Assembly (NCBI RefSeq): GCF_030866805.1
Contig: NZ_CP133019.1
Location: 992,001 to 1,056,000, forward strand
DNA from: Microbacterium terrisoli
GTDB lineage: Bacteria; Actinomycetota; Actinomycetes; Actinomycetales; Microbacteriaceae
Length of the DNA: 64,000 nt
Reading direction: 5' to 3'
The notes under the pieces are model-generated. The model saw nothing but the letters and a program-made list of their open reading frames with translations. It did not search any database and had not been told where the DNA came from. Position numbers and translations under genes: made by a program. Positions within the stretch are counted from its first letter, which is position 1, and every line of letters starts with the position of its first letter. Shown here piece by piece: positions 38,373-46,025 of the stretch.

Positions 38373-38457
38373 CTCGTTCACGGATTCTTTGCGCACGGGA
38401 CAGTGCACAGTTCGCAGACTTCCTCATAATGGAGCTTCGATCAGGGAGGGCTGTCGG

Positions 38458-39606
38458 ATGAGCAGCGGACCGAGAATCCTTTGCGTTTCGTTCTCTGACA
38501 TTTCGTCGGACGCGCGAGTGCTACGCCAGCTCGAGGTCCTCGCCGAGTATGGCGCCGTGACGACTCTTTCGTACGGCCCACGTCCTGAGCGTGCAAGTGA
38601 ACACATCGAGATCGACCAGTCGCTCCCGTCGTTGCCGCAAACGTGGGCAGGCGTCGCGAAACTGATCCTGCATCGTTTCGCGTCTGTTGAGCTACAGGCT
38701 CCAGCCACTGTCGCGGCATTGCAATCGTTGGCCGGGCGGGAGTTCGATATCGTCGTCGCGAACGAGGCAAGATCGCTCCCGCTCGCCTTTCGTGTTGGCG
38801 GCTCGCCCAAGATCTGGTGTGATCTGCATGAGTGGGCGCCGGCCGAGCGCACGCACGTGCTGTCTTGGAGGCTGCTGGTCGCACCGTTCATGGACTGGGT
38901 CTGTCGCACGTATCTGCCACGGGTCGACGCCGCATCGACCGTGAACGAATCCATCGCGAAGCTGTATCTCACTGACTACGGCGTCACCGCATCCGTCGTG
39001 CGCAACGCCATCGCGTACCGGTCGGATCTGTCGCCGTCGCCGATGCGCGACGGTGTGATCCGGCTCGTGCACAGTGGCGGCGCGGTCCCTGGGCGGAACA
39101 TCGAGGCCATCGTCGACGCCGTCGAGGAACTCGGTGAGGGATACACGCTGGACCTGTTTCTCGTGCCGTCGCGTCAGGCGGAGCACTACTGGCGCCGGCT
39201 CGTCGAGAGGATCGACGCCAGCACGCGGTCGACTTTGCACCCGGCCGTCGCACCAGCGGAACTACCGGCGGCGCTGAATGCGTTCGATCTGGGCGTATAC
39301 CTCTTGCCGCCGCAGACGCCGAACCACCGCCTCATGCTGCCGAACAAGTTCTTCGACTTCGTGCAGGCGAGGCTCGGCATCGTCTTCGGGCCGGCGGTCG
39401 AAACTGATCGGCTGATTCACGAGCACGGCCTCGGCATTGTCGCCTCGGGTTTTGAGCCGGCAGACCTTGCGGAGGCGATTCGCGGGCTGTCCCCGGATCG
39501 GGTCGCCGGCTTCAAGCAGGCGACTGACCGTGCGGCCGCGGCCCTTTCGTCCGCCGCTGATGTCGAGGCCGAGCGAGACATTCTCAGGGCGCTGTCGGCG
39601 ACCTGA
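38458..39606 (+). CDS. Glycosyltransferase (GT-B)
   Basis: This 382-residue protein begins ILCVSFSDISSDARVLRQLEVLAEYG (split at about 6 and 17), a GT4-like N-terminus with the conserved SDARVLRQ. It continues with WCDLHEWAPAE (about 121), AASTVNESIAKLYLTDYGV (about 158), VVRNAIAYRSDLSP (about 178), LVHSGGAVPGRNIEAIVDAV (about 202) and NHRLMLPNKFFDFVQARLGIVFGP (split). The NKFFDFVQA motif replaces the usual E-x7-E, as in some capsule and rhamnan transferases. AGGGAGG gives a strong ribosome-binding site for the ATG at 38458. The preceding gap 38373-38457 contains CATAAT (38424-38429), so a separate promoter is likely. Confidence 0.8.
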   Translation: MSSGPRILCVSFSDISSDARVLRQLEVLAEYGAVTTLSYGPRPERASEHIEIDQSLPSLPQTWAGVAKLILHRFASVELQAPATVAALQSLAGREFDIVVANEARSLPLAFRVGGSPKIWCDLHEWAPAERTHVLSWRLLVAPFMDWVCRTYLPRVDAASTVNESIAKLYLTDYGVTASVVRNAIAYRSDLSPSPMRDGVIRLVHSGGAVPGRNIEAIVDAVEELGEGYTLDLFLVPSRQAEHYWRRLVERIDASTRSTLHPAVAPAELPAALNAFDLGVYLLPPQTPNHRLMLPNKFFDFVQARLGIVFGPAVETDRLIHEHGLGIVASGFEPADLAEAIRGLSPDRVAGFKQATDRAAAALSSAADVEAERDILRALSAT

Positions 39607-39687
39607 CTCCGGGGGTCGTTCAGTGCACTGTCTGTGGCGCCCTTGCCGTCGCATGGGCATGGTGCTACTGCTCCGGTCGCAGTTCCG

Positions 39688-39693
39688 TAAGCT
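39688..39693 (+). promoter_or_regulatory. -10 box before the UDP-sugar 2-epimerase gene
   Basis: TAAGCT followed by 8 bases and then the GTG at 39702; no Shine-Dalgarno sequence. Confidence 0.4.
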
Positions 39694-39701
39694 TGATGAT
39701 C

Positions 39702-40763
39702 GTGAAGATCGTCAGTGTCGTGGGCGCGCGCCCGCAGTTCGTCAAGCTCGCCCCGATCGACCAGGCCATGCGGGCCGCCGGGGTCGATCACGTCATCGTC
39801 CACACCGGGCAGCACTACGATCCGATGCTCTCGGACGTGTTCTTCGAGGATCTCGGCATCTCTGCCCCAGACGTGCACCTGGGCGTGGGCAGCGGAACGC
39901 ACGGGGTGCAGACAGGGGCCATGCTCGGTGCCCTTGACGGCGTGTTCGACGAGCATCGGCCGGACTGGGTGCTCGTCTACGGTGACACGAACTCGACGAT
40001 CGCCGCAGCGCTGAGCGCCGTGAAGATGCACTTGCGGGTCGCGCACCTCGAGGCCGGGCTGCGCAGCTTCAACCGCCGCATGCCCGAAGAGCACAACCGC
40101 GTGCTCACCGACCACGCGGCCGACCTTCTGCTGGCGCCCACGCAGGTCGCCGTCGACCACCTCATCGATGAGGGTCTCGCCGAACGCACGGTGCTCGTGG
40201 GGGATGTGATGACCGACGTGCTCTACACGGTGCGCGACGAGGTGGCAGGGCGTCCGTCGCCCCTGGTGGCCGAACTCGGCCTCACTCCGGGCGAGCATTA
40301 CGTGGCCACCATCCACCGCGCCGAGAACACGGATGAGCCGGACCGACTCGCAGAGGTGGCCGCGGGGTTGGGCGGGCTCGATCGTCCTGTCGTCCTTCTC
40401 GCGCACCCGCGTGTGGTCGCGCGCGCCGCGGCCCACGGCATCCCCCTCACCCAAGGTTCACTGATCGCGCATGCGCCGCTGGCCTACCCTGAGCTGATCG
40501 CCTCGGCACTGCACAGCGCCGGTGTGGTCACCGACTCGGGCGGCCTGCAGAAGGAGGCGTTCCTGCTGCGCGTTCCCTGCACGACCGTGCGCACTGAGAC
40601 CGAGTGGGTTGAGACCGTCGATCTCGGGTGGAACGTGTTGGCCGGCACCGCTGCCGAGATCGCCGCCGGTGTCACCCGCCCGCAGCCGTCGCCGACGGAT
40701 GCCGCGCCCTATGGCGACGGCCACGCCGCCGAGCGTGTGGTCGAGGTGCTCACGGCGAGCTGA
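39702..40763 (+). CDS. wecB: UDP-N-acetyl-hexosamine(uronate) 2-epimerase, non-hydrolysing (WecB/WbpI family)
   Basis: This 353-residue enzyme interconverts C2 epimers of UDP-HexNAc sugars. Family landmarks are VVGARPQFVKLAPI (about 4-17), HTGQHYDPML (about 35), VYGDTNST (about 90), HLEAGLRSFNRRMPEEHNR (about 112-130, catalytic acids), TIHRAENTD (H205) and TDSGGLQKEAFLL (about 277). The region TVRTETEWVET replaces the TTERPE-type end of classical WecB/MnaA; I recall TEW in WbpI-type enzymes acting on UDP-GlcNAc3NAcA, which fits the nearby WbpB/D/E-like genes. The start at GTG 39702 agrees with the -10 box; ATG 39696 is an alternative. Confidence 0.9.
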   Translation: MKIVSVVGARPQFVKLAPIDQAMRAAGVDHVIVHTGQHYDPMLSDVFFEDLGISAPDVHLGVGSGTHGVQTGAMLGALDGVFDEHRPDWVLVYGDTNSTIAAALSAVKMHLRVAHLEAGLRSFNRRMPEEHNRVLTDHAADLLLAPTQVAVDHLIDEGLAERTVLVGDVMTDVLYTVRDEVAGRPSPLVAELGLTPGEHYVATIHRAENTDEPDRLAEVAAGLGGLDRPVVLLAHPRVVARAAAHGIPLTQGSLIAHAPLAYPELIASALHSAGVVTDSGGLQKEAFLLRVPCTTVRTETEWVETVDLGWNVLAGTAAEIAAGVTRPQPSPTDAAPYGDGHAAERVVEVLTAS

Positions 40764-40814
40764 CCGCTCTGGCCGGTGCGACCGTCAGCGGCCAGTGACT
40801 GCTTTGCGCGCCCG

Positions 40815-40820
40815 TAGAAT
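40815..40820 (+). promoter_or_regulatory. -10 box of a probable leaderless dehydrogenase transcript
   Basis: TAGAAT followed by 7 bases and the ATG at 40828; no ribosome-binding site. Confidence 0.5.
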
Positions 40821-40827
40821 TGAATTC

Positions 40828-42120
40828 ATGCGTATCGCCGTCGTCGCCCTCGGAAAGATCGGGCTTCCCATCGCCGTCCAGTTCGCCGATTCCGGGCATG
40901 AGGTGATCGGGGTCGACGTCAATCCACGCACCGTCGAGGCGGTGAATGCGGCGCGCGAGCCGTTCCCCGGTGAGGCGCAGCTGCAGGAGAAGCTCACCGA
41001 GCTCGTGCCGGCCGGACGTCTGCGTGCCACCACCGATTACGCAGAGGCGATCCCCGGGGCCGACGCCGTGGTGCTGGTCGTGCCGCTGTTCGTCAACGAC
41101 GAGACGTGGGAGCCCGACTTCGGGTGGATGGATGCCGCGACCACGTCGCTGTCCCAGCATCTGACCGCCGGCACCCTGGTCTCGTATGAGACGACGCTGC
41201 CGGTGGGCACGACCCGAGGCCGCTGGAAGCCGATGCTCGAGCAGGGTTCGGGTCTGGTGGAAGGCACCGATTTCCACGTGGTGTTCTCGCCCGAGCGGGT
41301 GCTGACCGGCCGTGTGTTCGCCGACCTGCGCAAGTACCCGAAGCTTATCGGCGGTCTGTCAGACGAGGGCGCCCAGCGCGCCCGCGAGTTCTACGAGGCG
41401 GTGCTGCAGTTCGACGAGCGCCCCGATCTGCCGCGCGCCAACGGCGTGTGGGACCTGGGCACCGCCGAGGCGGCCGAGATGGCCAAGCTGGCAGAGACCA
41501 CGTACCGCGACGTCAACATCGGCCTGGCAAACCAGTTCGCACTGTTCGCCGCCGACAACGGCATCGACGTCTACCAGGTGATCGAAGCCTGCAACTCCCA
41601 GCCCTACAGCCACATTCATCGGCCGGGCATCGCCGTCGGCGGCCACTGCATCCCGGTCTACCCGCGCCTGTACCTGTCGACCGACCATGACGCCGAGATC
41701 GTGCGCACCGCACGCCAACTGAACGCCTCGATGCCCGAGCGGCTCATCGCGCGTGCCGCCGATCTGCTCGGCGACCTGTCGGGCATGACGGCCGTGGTGC
41801 TGGGCGCCGCGTACCGCGGCGGCGTGAAAGAGACCGCGTTCTCGGGCGTGTTCCCGACTGTCGACGCACTGAAGGCACGCGGCGCGAACGTCGTCGTGCA
41901 CGACCCGCTGTACGACGACGACGAGCTGCGGGCGCTCGGCTTCGAGCCGTACGCGCTGGGCGGCCCGGTCGATCTCGCCGTGCTGCAGACCGATCATGCC
42001 GACTACCGCACCTTGGCGCCGGCGGACCTGCCGGGGATCAAGCTGCTGGTCGACGGGCGCAACGCGACGGATGCCGCGACCTGGGCCGGTACCCCGCGGA
42101 TCGTCGTCGGCCGCGCCTGA
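40828..42120 (+). CDS. wecC: Nucleotide-sugar 6-dehydrogenase (WecC/WbpA family)
   Basis: This 430-residue UDP-sugar dehydrogenase oxidises the C6 hydroxyl to a carboxylate in two NAD-dependent steps. VVALGKIGLPIAVQFA (about 5-20) is the NAD fold, with LGKIG in place of the common LGYVG. PVGTTRGRW (about 127), SPERVLTGRVF (about 154), LAETTYRDVNIGLANQFA (about 220) and PGIAVGGHCIPVYP (C274 nucleophile) follow. The closing domain has GAAYRGGVKETAFS. It is probably UDP-GlcNAc 6-dehydrogenase (first step of the WbpA-B-E-D-I route) or UDP-ManNAc dehydrogenase if the epimerase acts first. It lies 64 bases after the epimerase gene. Confidence 0.92.
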   Translation: MRIAVVALGKIGLPIAVQFADSGHEVIGVDVNPRTVEAVNAAREPFPGEAQLQEKLTELVPAGRLRATTDYAEAIPGADAVVLVVPLFVNDETWEPDFGWMDAATTSLSQHLTAGTLVSYETTLPVGTTRGRWKPMLEQGSGLVEGTDFHVVFSPERVLTGRVFADLRKYPKLIGGLSDEGAQRAREFYEAVLQFDERPDLPRANGVWDLGTAEAAEMAKLAETTYRDVNIGLANQFALFAADNGIDVYQVIEACNSQPYSHIHRPGIAVGGHCIPVYPRLYLSTDHDAEIVRTARQLNASMPERLIARAADLLGDLSGMTAVVLGAAYRGGVKETAFSGVFPTVDALKARGANVVVHDPLYDDDELRALGFEPYALGGPVDLAVLQTDHADYRTLAPADLPGIKLLVDGRNATDAATWAGTPRIVVGRA

Positions 42121-42158
42121 CCGGATCGGAGTCGACCGAGCCGGACACCCTGTCAGGA

Positions 42159-42164
42159 TATAGT
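42159..42164 (+). promoter_or_regulatory. -10 box of a probable leaderless GT2 transcript
   Basis: TATAGT followed by 6 bases and the GTG at 42171, with GTCGACC further upstream as a weak -35 candidate. Confidence 0.5.
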
Positions 42165-42170
42165 CACACC

Positions 42171-44081
42171 GTGCTGAAGGTCTCCGTCGTCATTCCGACG
42201 TATCGGCCCAAAGAAGGGCTCGATCGGCTCGTCGCCTCGATCGACGCGCAGACGCTTTCGACCGACGAGTTCGAGGTGATCTTCGTCGACGACGGATCGC
42301 CCGACAACACGTACGCACGTCTGCAGGAGGTCGCACGCACGCGGCCGCACGTGCGTGTCGAACGCATCGAGAACTCCGGCTGGCCGTCGCGGCCGCGCAA
42401 CATCGGCACCGACCTCGCGCGAGGCGAGTACGTCGCATTCATGGACCATGACGACGAGCTGTACCCTGATGCGCTGCGACGGGGCTATGAGTTCGCCGCA
42501 GCAAACTCGGCAGACGTGCTCTCGGGCAAAGAGGCGCGCACGCATGACGCGGCATGGGCCATCGATCTCTACCGCGAAGACCTCGGACAGGCGTTGGGGC
42601 TGACGCGCCAACATCCCATGATTCCGATGAACCCGCACAAGCTCTACAGACGCGCGTTCCTGATCGAGCACGACATCCGCTTTCCCGAAGGCGGGCGAGT
42701 CATGTGGGAAGACATCTTCTTCAACGTGAAGGTGATGCGTCACGCGCGGGTCATGTCGGTGCTGGCCTCGGTTCCCTATTACCACTGGTTCACGACGCGC
42801 GGCAGCGGCTCGACCGGCTTCCAGCGCTCGAACCCCGAGTTCTGGCAGTGGCTGCGGCGTGTGCTCGAGACGACGGAGACAGATCTCGCCGGTCCCGCGC
42901 TCGCGCAGCAGCACCGGCAGCTGATGGGACACCAGTACCGGTCGCGGATCATCGCCTCGTTCGATACGCGTTTCTCCGGCCGCGGCCAGGCTGAGCGCGA
43001 CCTGATCTATGACAGCTGCCGCCGACTGCAGCAGGATTTCGACCTGCGCCGCTTCGACGACGCGCTGAACGCCTCGGGGCGCATGCGCGCGCATCTGCTG
43101 GCGGGAGATCGTCGCGTGCTGCTCGAGCAATTGCCGCAGGCCGATCCGACCATCCCCGGTTGGGGCACCACGACGTCGCTGCGCTGGGACGGAGATACGC
43201 TTCGCGTCGAAGCCGACGTCGAGTGGTCCAGCCCGCATGGGCGCCGCCACGACTTCGAACACAGCCCCGCGGGGCGCGTCCTCAAGCGCCTGCCTGAGGT
43301 GCTGGCCGAGGCGATCCCGGCAGACCTGCGTGACGTGACCGAGGAGATCGCGTCGGCGACCGTGGAATTGGGGATGCGCTCGCGCGAGTCGCGTGTGGTG
43401 TGGATGCTGTCGTCGCGGGCACATGTGCAGGCGCCGGATGCTGATTCCGGGCGCGTCGGGCTGACAGCGACACTCTCGGGCGAATTGGATGTCACGTCCG
43501 CGATCTTCGGCTCTGCTGTGGGAGCAGATACCTGGGATCTGAACGTGCGCACGAACCTTGGCGGCACGATCACTCAGACACAGCTGCGCGCCCCGCACAC
43601 CGCAACCGTCTCGCTGCATGACGGACACGTGCGGCTCGCCTATGTGAACAAGGATGGATTCGTCACAGCCCACGCCGACGACAGCGCCGAAGCGGTGCGA
43701 CGCCTGAGGCCGCAGACCGCACGGGTCGAGGGCGGCGCTCTCATCGTGACTCTGGAGGGCGTCCATACCGGCTCCGGCGAAATCCCGGTCTCTGTGGCGA
43801 CGGTGGGCGGCGACGGCAAGCCGAAGGGGGCGCTGCCGGGCGTGCTCGCGATGGAGGGACAGTCGGTCGTGCTGCGGTTCGCGGCGGCGCCGGCCCAGGT
43901 GCGCCTGCGCATCGGCGACCGAACGCCCGACGGTGCGGCATGGTGGGACGTGCGCACAGGTTCGGACGGCGCGTCGTTGCAGCGGGGCCGCCCGGTCTCA
44001 CAGAAGCCGGCGACATCGACCGTGCAGCGCGTGCGCAGGGCGGGCGGACGAGTGCTGCGCCGCCTCGGCCTGCGCAGATGA
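42171..44081 (+). CDS. GT2 glycosyltransferase with C-terminal beta domains (TarP/TarS-like)
   Basis: This 636-residue protein has an N-terminal GT-A domain with VSVVIPTYRPKEGLDRLV (about 4-21), VIFVDDGSPDNTYARL (about 37-52), ENSGWPSRPRNIGTDLARGEYVAFMDHDDELYPDAL (split; metal-binding MDHDDE at about 93) and VMWEDIFF (about 181). Residues about 330-600 form beta-rich modules. The arrangement and the SGWPSRPRN and WED motifs recall TarP/TarS-type wall teichoic acid glycosyltransferases. It may decorate the polyol-phosphate chain made by the downstream genes. A Lys/Arg-rich tail ends the protein. Confidence 0.85.
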   Translation: MLKVSVVIPTYRPKEGLDRLVASIDAQTLSTDEFEVIFVDDGSPDNTYARLQEVARTRPHVRVERIENSGWPSRPRNIGTDLARGEYVAFMDHDDELYPDALRRGYEFAAANSADVLSGKEARTHDAAWAIDLYREDLGQALGLTRQHPMIPMNPHKLYRRAFLIEHDIRFPEGGRVMWEDIFFNVKVMRHARVMSVLASVPYYHWFTTRGSGSTGFQRSNPEFWQWLRRVLETTETDLAGPALAQQHRQLMGHQYRSRIIASFDTRFSGRGQAERDLIYDSCRRLQQDFDLRRFDDALNASGRMRAHLLAGDRRVLLEQLPQADPTIPGWGTTTSLRWDGDTLRVEADVEWSSPHGRRHDFEHSPAGRVLKRLPEVLAEAIPADLRDVTEEIASATVELGMRSRESRVVWMLSSRAHVQAPDADSGRVGLTATLSGELDVTSAIFGSAVGADTWDLNVRTNLGGTITQTQLRAPHTATVSLHDGHVRLAYVNKDGFVTAHADDSAEAVRRLRPQTARVEGGALIVTLEGVHTGSGEIPVSVATVGGDGKPKGALPGVLAMEGQSVVLRFAAAPAQVRLRIGDRTPDGAAWWDVRTGSDGASLQRGRPVSQKPATSTVQRVRRAGGRVLRRLGLRR

Positions 44082-44183
44082 CCTCGGTATGACCTCGGTG
44101 CGGTGCGGTGCCATGAGAGCAGTCTCATGGCGGTGGGAACCCGACGCTGTGCGTGGGCTGAGGGGCTGCTGAAACCGACGCCG

Positions 44184-44189
44184 TAGGAT
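44184..44189 (+). promoter_or_regulatory. -10 box of a probable leaderless licD-methyltransferase transcript
   Basis: TAGGAT followed by 7 bases and the GTG at 44197. It overlaps an in-frame ATG at 44188, arguing that the GTG is the real start. Confidence 0.45.
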
Positions 44190-44196
44190 GGGGCGA

Positions 44197-45768
44197 GTGA
44201 AAACCGGTCGCCGAGTTCTGCAACTCACGGAGTCGGAGTTGCAGGGAGCGACTGCCGTCGACGTCCGATTCGATGGTCATCGGGTGTGGTCGACGGCGAT
44301 CCCCGACGCCAAGAACGGCGTTATCACCCTCGCGTGGCCAGAACCGGTTCGCAGGCGCTTGACCGGTCGGTCTGAGGTGTCCGTGGTCGAAACCGCGACC
44401 GGGCGTGCGCTCGCCTCGAAGAGCGCTCAATTCGACCTCTCGCGCAGGCGGCTGCAGATCACCGACAAGCGCGGGCAGTGGCTCGCGATGACCAAGTGGG
44501 ACCGTCTGGGCCCCGTGCTCGGCGGCAGCAGCGACGACGTCGCCTCACGGCTCGTCGCCTCCGGCGCCCGGCTGGCCGACGACATGAAGGCGTGGGGCTA
44601 CCCGCTGTACCTCGTCGGCGGCATGCTGCTGGGCATGGTCCGCGGCGGCAAGCTGCTGCCGCACGATGACGACATCGACTTCGCATTCCTTTCCGATGCG
44701 ACCGACCCGGCAGAGCTCGGGCGGATCAGCTACGAGATGGAGCGGCGCCTGAGCGCAGCGGGCTACACGGTGGTCCGCCACAGCCTCGCCCACCTCGAGC
44801 TCGTGTTCTTCGACGCGCAGGGTCAGGTCGACCACTACATCGACATCTTCACGGGTTTCTTCCACAAAGGCCTCTACTGTCAGCCGTTCGCTCTGCGCGG
44901 ATCCGAGGTCACGCGCGAAGACCTGGTGCCCACCAAAGACATCGTCATCGGCGGTGTGCCGCTGCCCGCTCCCGCCAACCCCGAGGCATGGCTGGCCTAC
45001 GCGTACGGCGAGAGCTGGCGCATCCCCGACCCGACGTTCAAGTTCGTCGTCGATCCCGGCACCAAGCATCGTTTCGACAGCTGGTTCGGCGTGTTCAACC
45101 GTGGCCGGTTCTTCTGGGAGAAGCACTGGCAGGGCGAAGAGCGTTCACTGGGATCGACTGCCGGAGCCCGTGCTGTCGCGCGGATGAAGAAGAAGCTCCC
45201 CGCAGGCAGCCACGTGCTCGATCTCGGCTGCGGGGACGGCCGATGGGGCCAAGAGCTTGCCGCCGCCGGACACACGGTGGTCGGTGTCGATTTCAGCTTC
45301 GAAGCGCTGCGGGTCGCGACATCCAATGACGAGCACGGAGTGCGCTACGAGCGGGTCAACGCGAACGACCGGGCCGCACTGCTCGCGCTCGGCACGGATC
45401 TGCTGGCAAGCGGCGCGCGCTGGCACGTGTTGATCAGCGACGTGCTGCACGGCCTCACGTTCGCCAACCGCATGAATGTCTACCTGCTGCTCAAACTTCT
45501 GCTCACCCCCGGTATGCGCGCGGTGGTCAGCTTCGACTCGCACCGCAGCAGCCGATACGAGCGCGCCGACCCGCGGACGTGGGACTACGGGCTGGACAAG
45601 TTCGACGAAGAGCTCGCCGAGAGCGGCCTGGCCGCCCAACGCGTTCGCACACGCCTGCGCAAGTCCGAAGTCGGCTGGCGCCGATATGTGACGGCGGAGA
45701 TCGTCGCCGTGCCCTCGCGAAGCATCGGACAAGCGTGGACGACCGAGAGACCGGAGAATGTGTCATGA
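44197..45768 (+). CDS. LicD phosphotransferase - SAM methyltransferase fusion
   Basis: Three parts are visible in 523 residues. Residues about 1-85 are a beta-rich N-terminal module. About 120-300 is a LicD/fukutin-type nucleotidyltransferase-fold domain: LYLVGGMLLGMVRGGKLLPHDDDIDFA split at 138-150 and 151-163, with Asp157-159 and Asp161 as metal ligands, then HLELVFFDA and DHYIDIFTGFF. About 325-510 is a class I methyltransferase with VLDLGCGDGRW (about 340-350), VVGVDFS (D365) and HVLISDVLHGL. LicD-family enzymes transfer phosphocholine or polyol phosphates from CDP donors; the methyltransferase may cap or modify the same polymer. The small coiled-coil gene overlaps its stop. Confidence 0.85.
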   Translation: MKTGRRVLQLTESELQGATAVDVRFDGHRVWSTAIPDAKNGVITLAWPEPVRRRLTGRSEVSVVETATGRALASKSAQFDLSRRRLQITDKRGQWLAMTKWDRLGPVLGGSSDDVASRLVASGARLADDMKAWGYPLYLVGGMLLGMVRGGKLLPHDDDIDFAFLSDATDPAELGRISYEMERRLSAAGYTVVRHSLAHLELVFFDAQGQVDHYIDIFTGFFHKGLYCQPFALRGSEVTREDLVPTKDIVIGGVPLPAPANPEAWLAYAYGESWRIPDPTFKFVVDPGTKHRFDSWFGVFNRGRFFWEKHWQGEERSLGSTAGARAVARMKKKLPAGSHVLDLGCGDGRWGQELAAAGHTVVGVDFSFEALRVATSNDEHGVRYERVNANDRAALLALGTDLLASGARWHVLISDVLHGLTFANRMNVYLLLKLLLTPGMRAVVSFDSHRSSRYERADPRTWDYGLDKFDEELAESGLAAQRVRTRLRKSEVGWRRYVTAEIVAVPSRSIGQAWTTERPENVS

Positions 45769-46010
45769 GAAAACTTCTGCGCTCGCTTGCCGAGAAGATC
45801 GCTCCCACCGCGTACGGGCGGCTCAAGCAGCTCTCGGTGCTCGACGACGATGCCACGACGAGTGAGATCCTGCTCGGCTATCAGGAGCAGGTCAAAGATC
45901 TGCAGGCGCAGCTGGATGAGGTGCGCCGTGAGCACCGCCATGTCGTCGAACTGTACGACCTCATGTTCGAGCGGCTGCAGAACGAGGCACCTTTGCGCGA
46001 GCGCGTCTGA
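45765..46010 (+). CDS. Small coiled-coil protein coupled to LicD-methyltransferase
   Basis: This 81-residue protein has a basic start (MRKLLRSLAEKIAPTAYGRLKQL), an acidic middle (SVLDDDATTSE) and a heptad-like helix from about 38 to 78 (YQEQVKDLQAQLDEVRREH, VVELYDLMFERLQNE). No enzyme motif is visible. It overlaps the upstream gene by 4 bases (ATGA) and has GGAG upstream, so it is genuinely translated. It resembles, from memory only, small coiled-coil proteins that recur in actinobacterial surface-glycan clusters (DUF6752-like). A scaffold or regulator of the glycan enzymes is a reasonable guess and no more. Confidence 0.7.
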   Translation: MRKLLRSLAEKIAPTAYGRLKQLSVLDDDATTSEILLGYQEQVKDLQAQLDEVRREHRHVVELYDLMFERLQNEAPLRERV

Positions 46011-46025
46011 CGCGCCCCGATCGCA

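Noticed and set aside
44188..44197. ATG at 44188 as start of the LicD-methyltransferase fusion
   Set aside because: This ATG overlaps the TAGGAT -10 box; the GTG at 44197 fits leaderless spacing better. The two starts differ by three residues only.
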